Source: Calditrichia bacterium
GTDB lineage: Bacteria; Calditrichota; Calditrichia; RBG-13-44-9
DNA length: 5,304 nt
Assembly (NCBI GenBank): GCA_026991005.1
Contig: JALXCH010000365.1
Span: 1-5,304, forward strand
Direction: 5' to 3'
Below the pieces are notes generated by a model. The model did no database searches and was not told the origin of the DNA. It was given only the letters and a program-made list of their open reading frames with translations. Of this stretch, positions 5,217-5,304 are shown piece by piece. The stretch's first letter is position 1. Each line of letters starts with the position of its first letter. Position numbers and translations under genes: made by a program.

Positions 5217-5304
5217 ATGGAAATTTTTAAGATATTTTCGTTTGATGCGTCCCATCGATTACCGGCTGTACCCGAAGGCCATAAATGTGGCAATTTGCAC
5301 GGGC
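5217..5304 (+). CDS. queD: 6-carboxy-5,6,7,8-tetrahydropterin synthase (5' part only)
   Basis: The first 29 codons are in the window. They are enough for a firm call: [21 protein letters not shown] matches the start of bacterial QueD. H13 and H28 are zinc ligands, and C24 is the catalytic cysteine that distinguishes QueD from the related PTPS enzymes. QueD converts 7,8-dihydroneopterin triphosphate to 6-carboxytetrahydropterin, the substrate of QueE. GAGGAG (5206-5211), 5 bases before the ATG and overlapping the queE stop, sets the start. The gap from queE is 9 bases, so it is in the same operon. The third zinc histidine and the rest of the T-fold lie beyond the right edge. Confidence 0.95.
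   Translation, partial: MEIFKIFSFDASHRLPAVPEGHKCGNLHG

Overview
This is a bacterial chromosomal window with compact, mostly ordinary genes. The organism has lipoprotein sorting, a six-helix K+ channel, an NhaA-type Na+/H+ antiporter and the queuosine-precursor pathway. Clear Shine-Dalgarno sites (AAGGAG, AGGGAG, GAGGAG) argue against Bacteroidota, where they are uncommon. The intergenic repeat families, moderate base composition and long NhaA would fit a Calditrichota/FCB-like or other environmental lineage. That assignment is an inference and is weak.

Layout. Five genes read leftward from about 3083. In order of transcription they are queF (3083-2658), nhaA with its own recognisable promoter (2500-1172), a doubtful 69-codon ORF (1170-961), a K+ channel gene (959-312), and the 5' end of a lipoprotein gene with a DUF4136-like start (138 to beyond the left edge). 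The nhaA, 69-codon ORF and channel reading frames are each separated by a single base, so they are probably one transcript. Rightward from 3856 come queC, queE and queD. queC and queE overlap by ATGA, and queD starts 9 bases after queE with a strong ribosome site. queD runs off the right edge.

Function. QueD, QueE, QueC and QueF carry out successive steps from 7,8-dihydroneopterin triphosphate to preQ1, the base that Tgt inserts into tRNA on the way to queuosine. The GTP cyclohydrolase (FolE), Tgt, QueA and QueG/QueH are not in the window. queF is divergent from queCED. The NhaA antiporter and the K+ channel are an ion-homeostasis pair.

The most unusual part is the 772-base gap between queF and queC. 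It carries no credible gene. It contains at least four repeat families packed between 3184 and 3574: a GTCATTGCG...CGCAATGAC palindromic element with a nested hairpin, two inverted copies of a CGCAGAG/CGCAAAG-type element, a 14-bp tandem repeat between those copies, and a run of 9-bp AATCCTGTC units. Just before queC there is a further hairpin and an imperfect repeat of about 40 nt. I found no CRISPR array, tRNA, rRNA, transposase or convincing riboswitch. I see no evidence for an undescribed enzymatic system. The repeat cluster and a few gene-level oddities (QueF cysteines, the ORF that exactly fills its gap) are what deserve a second look.
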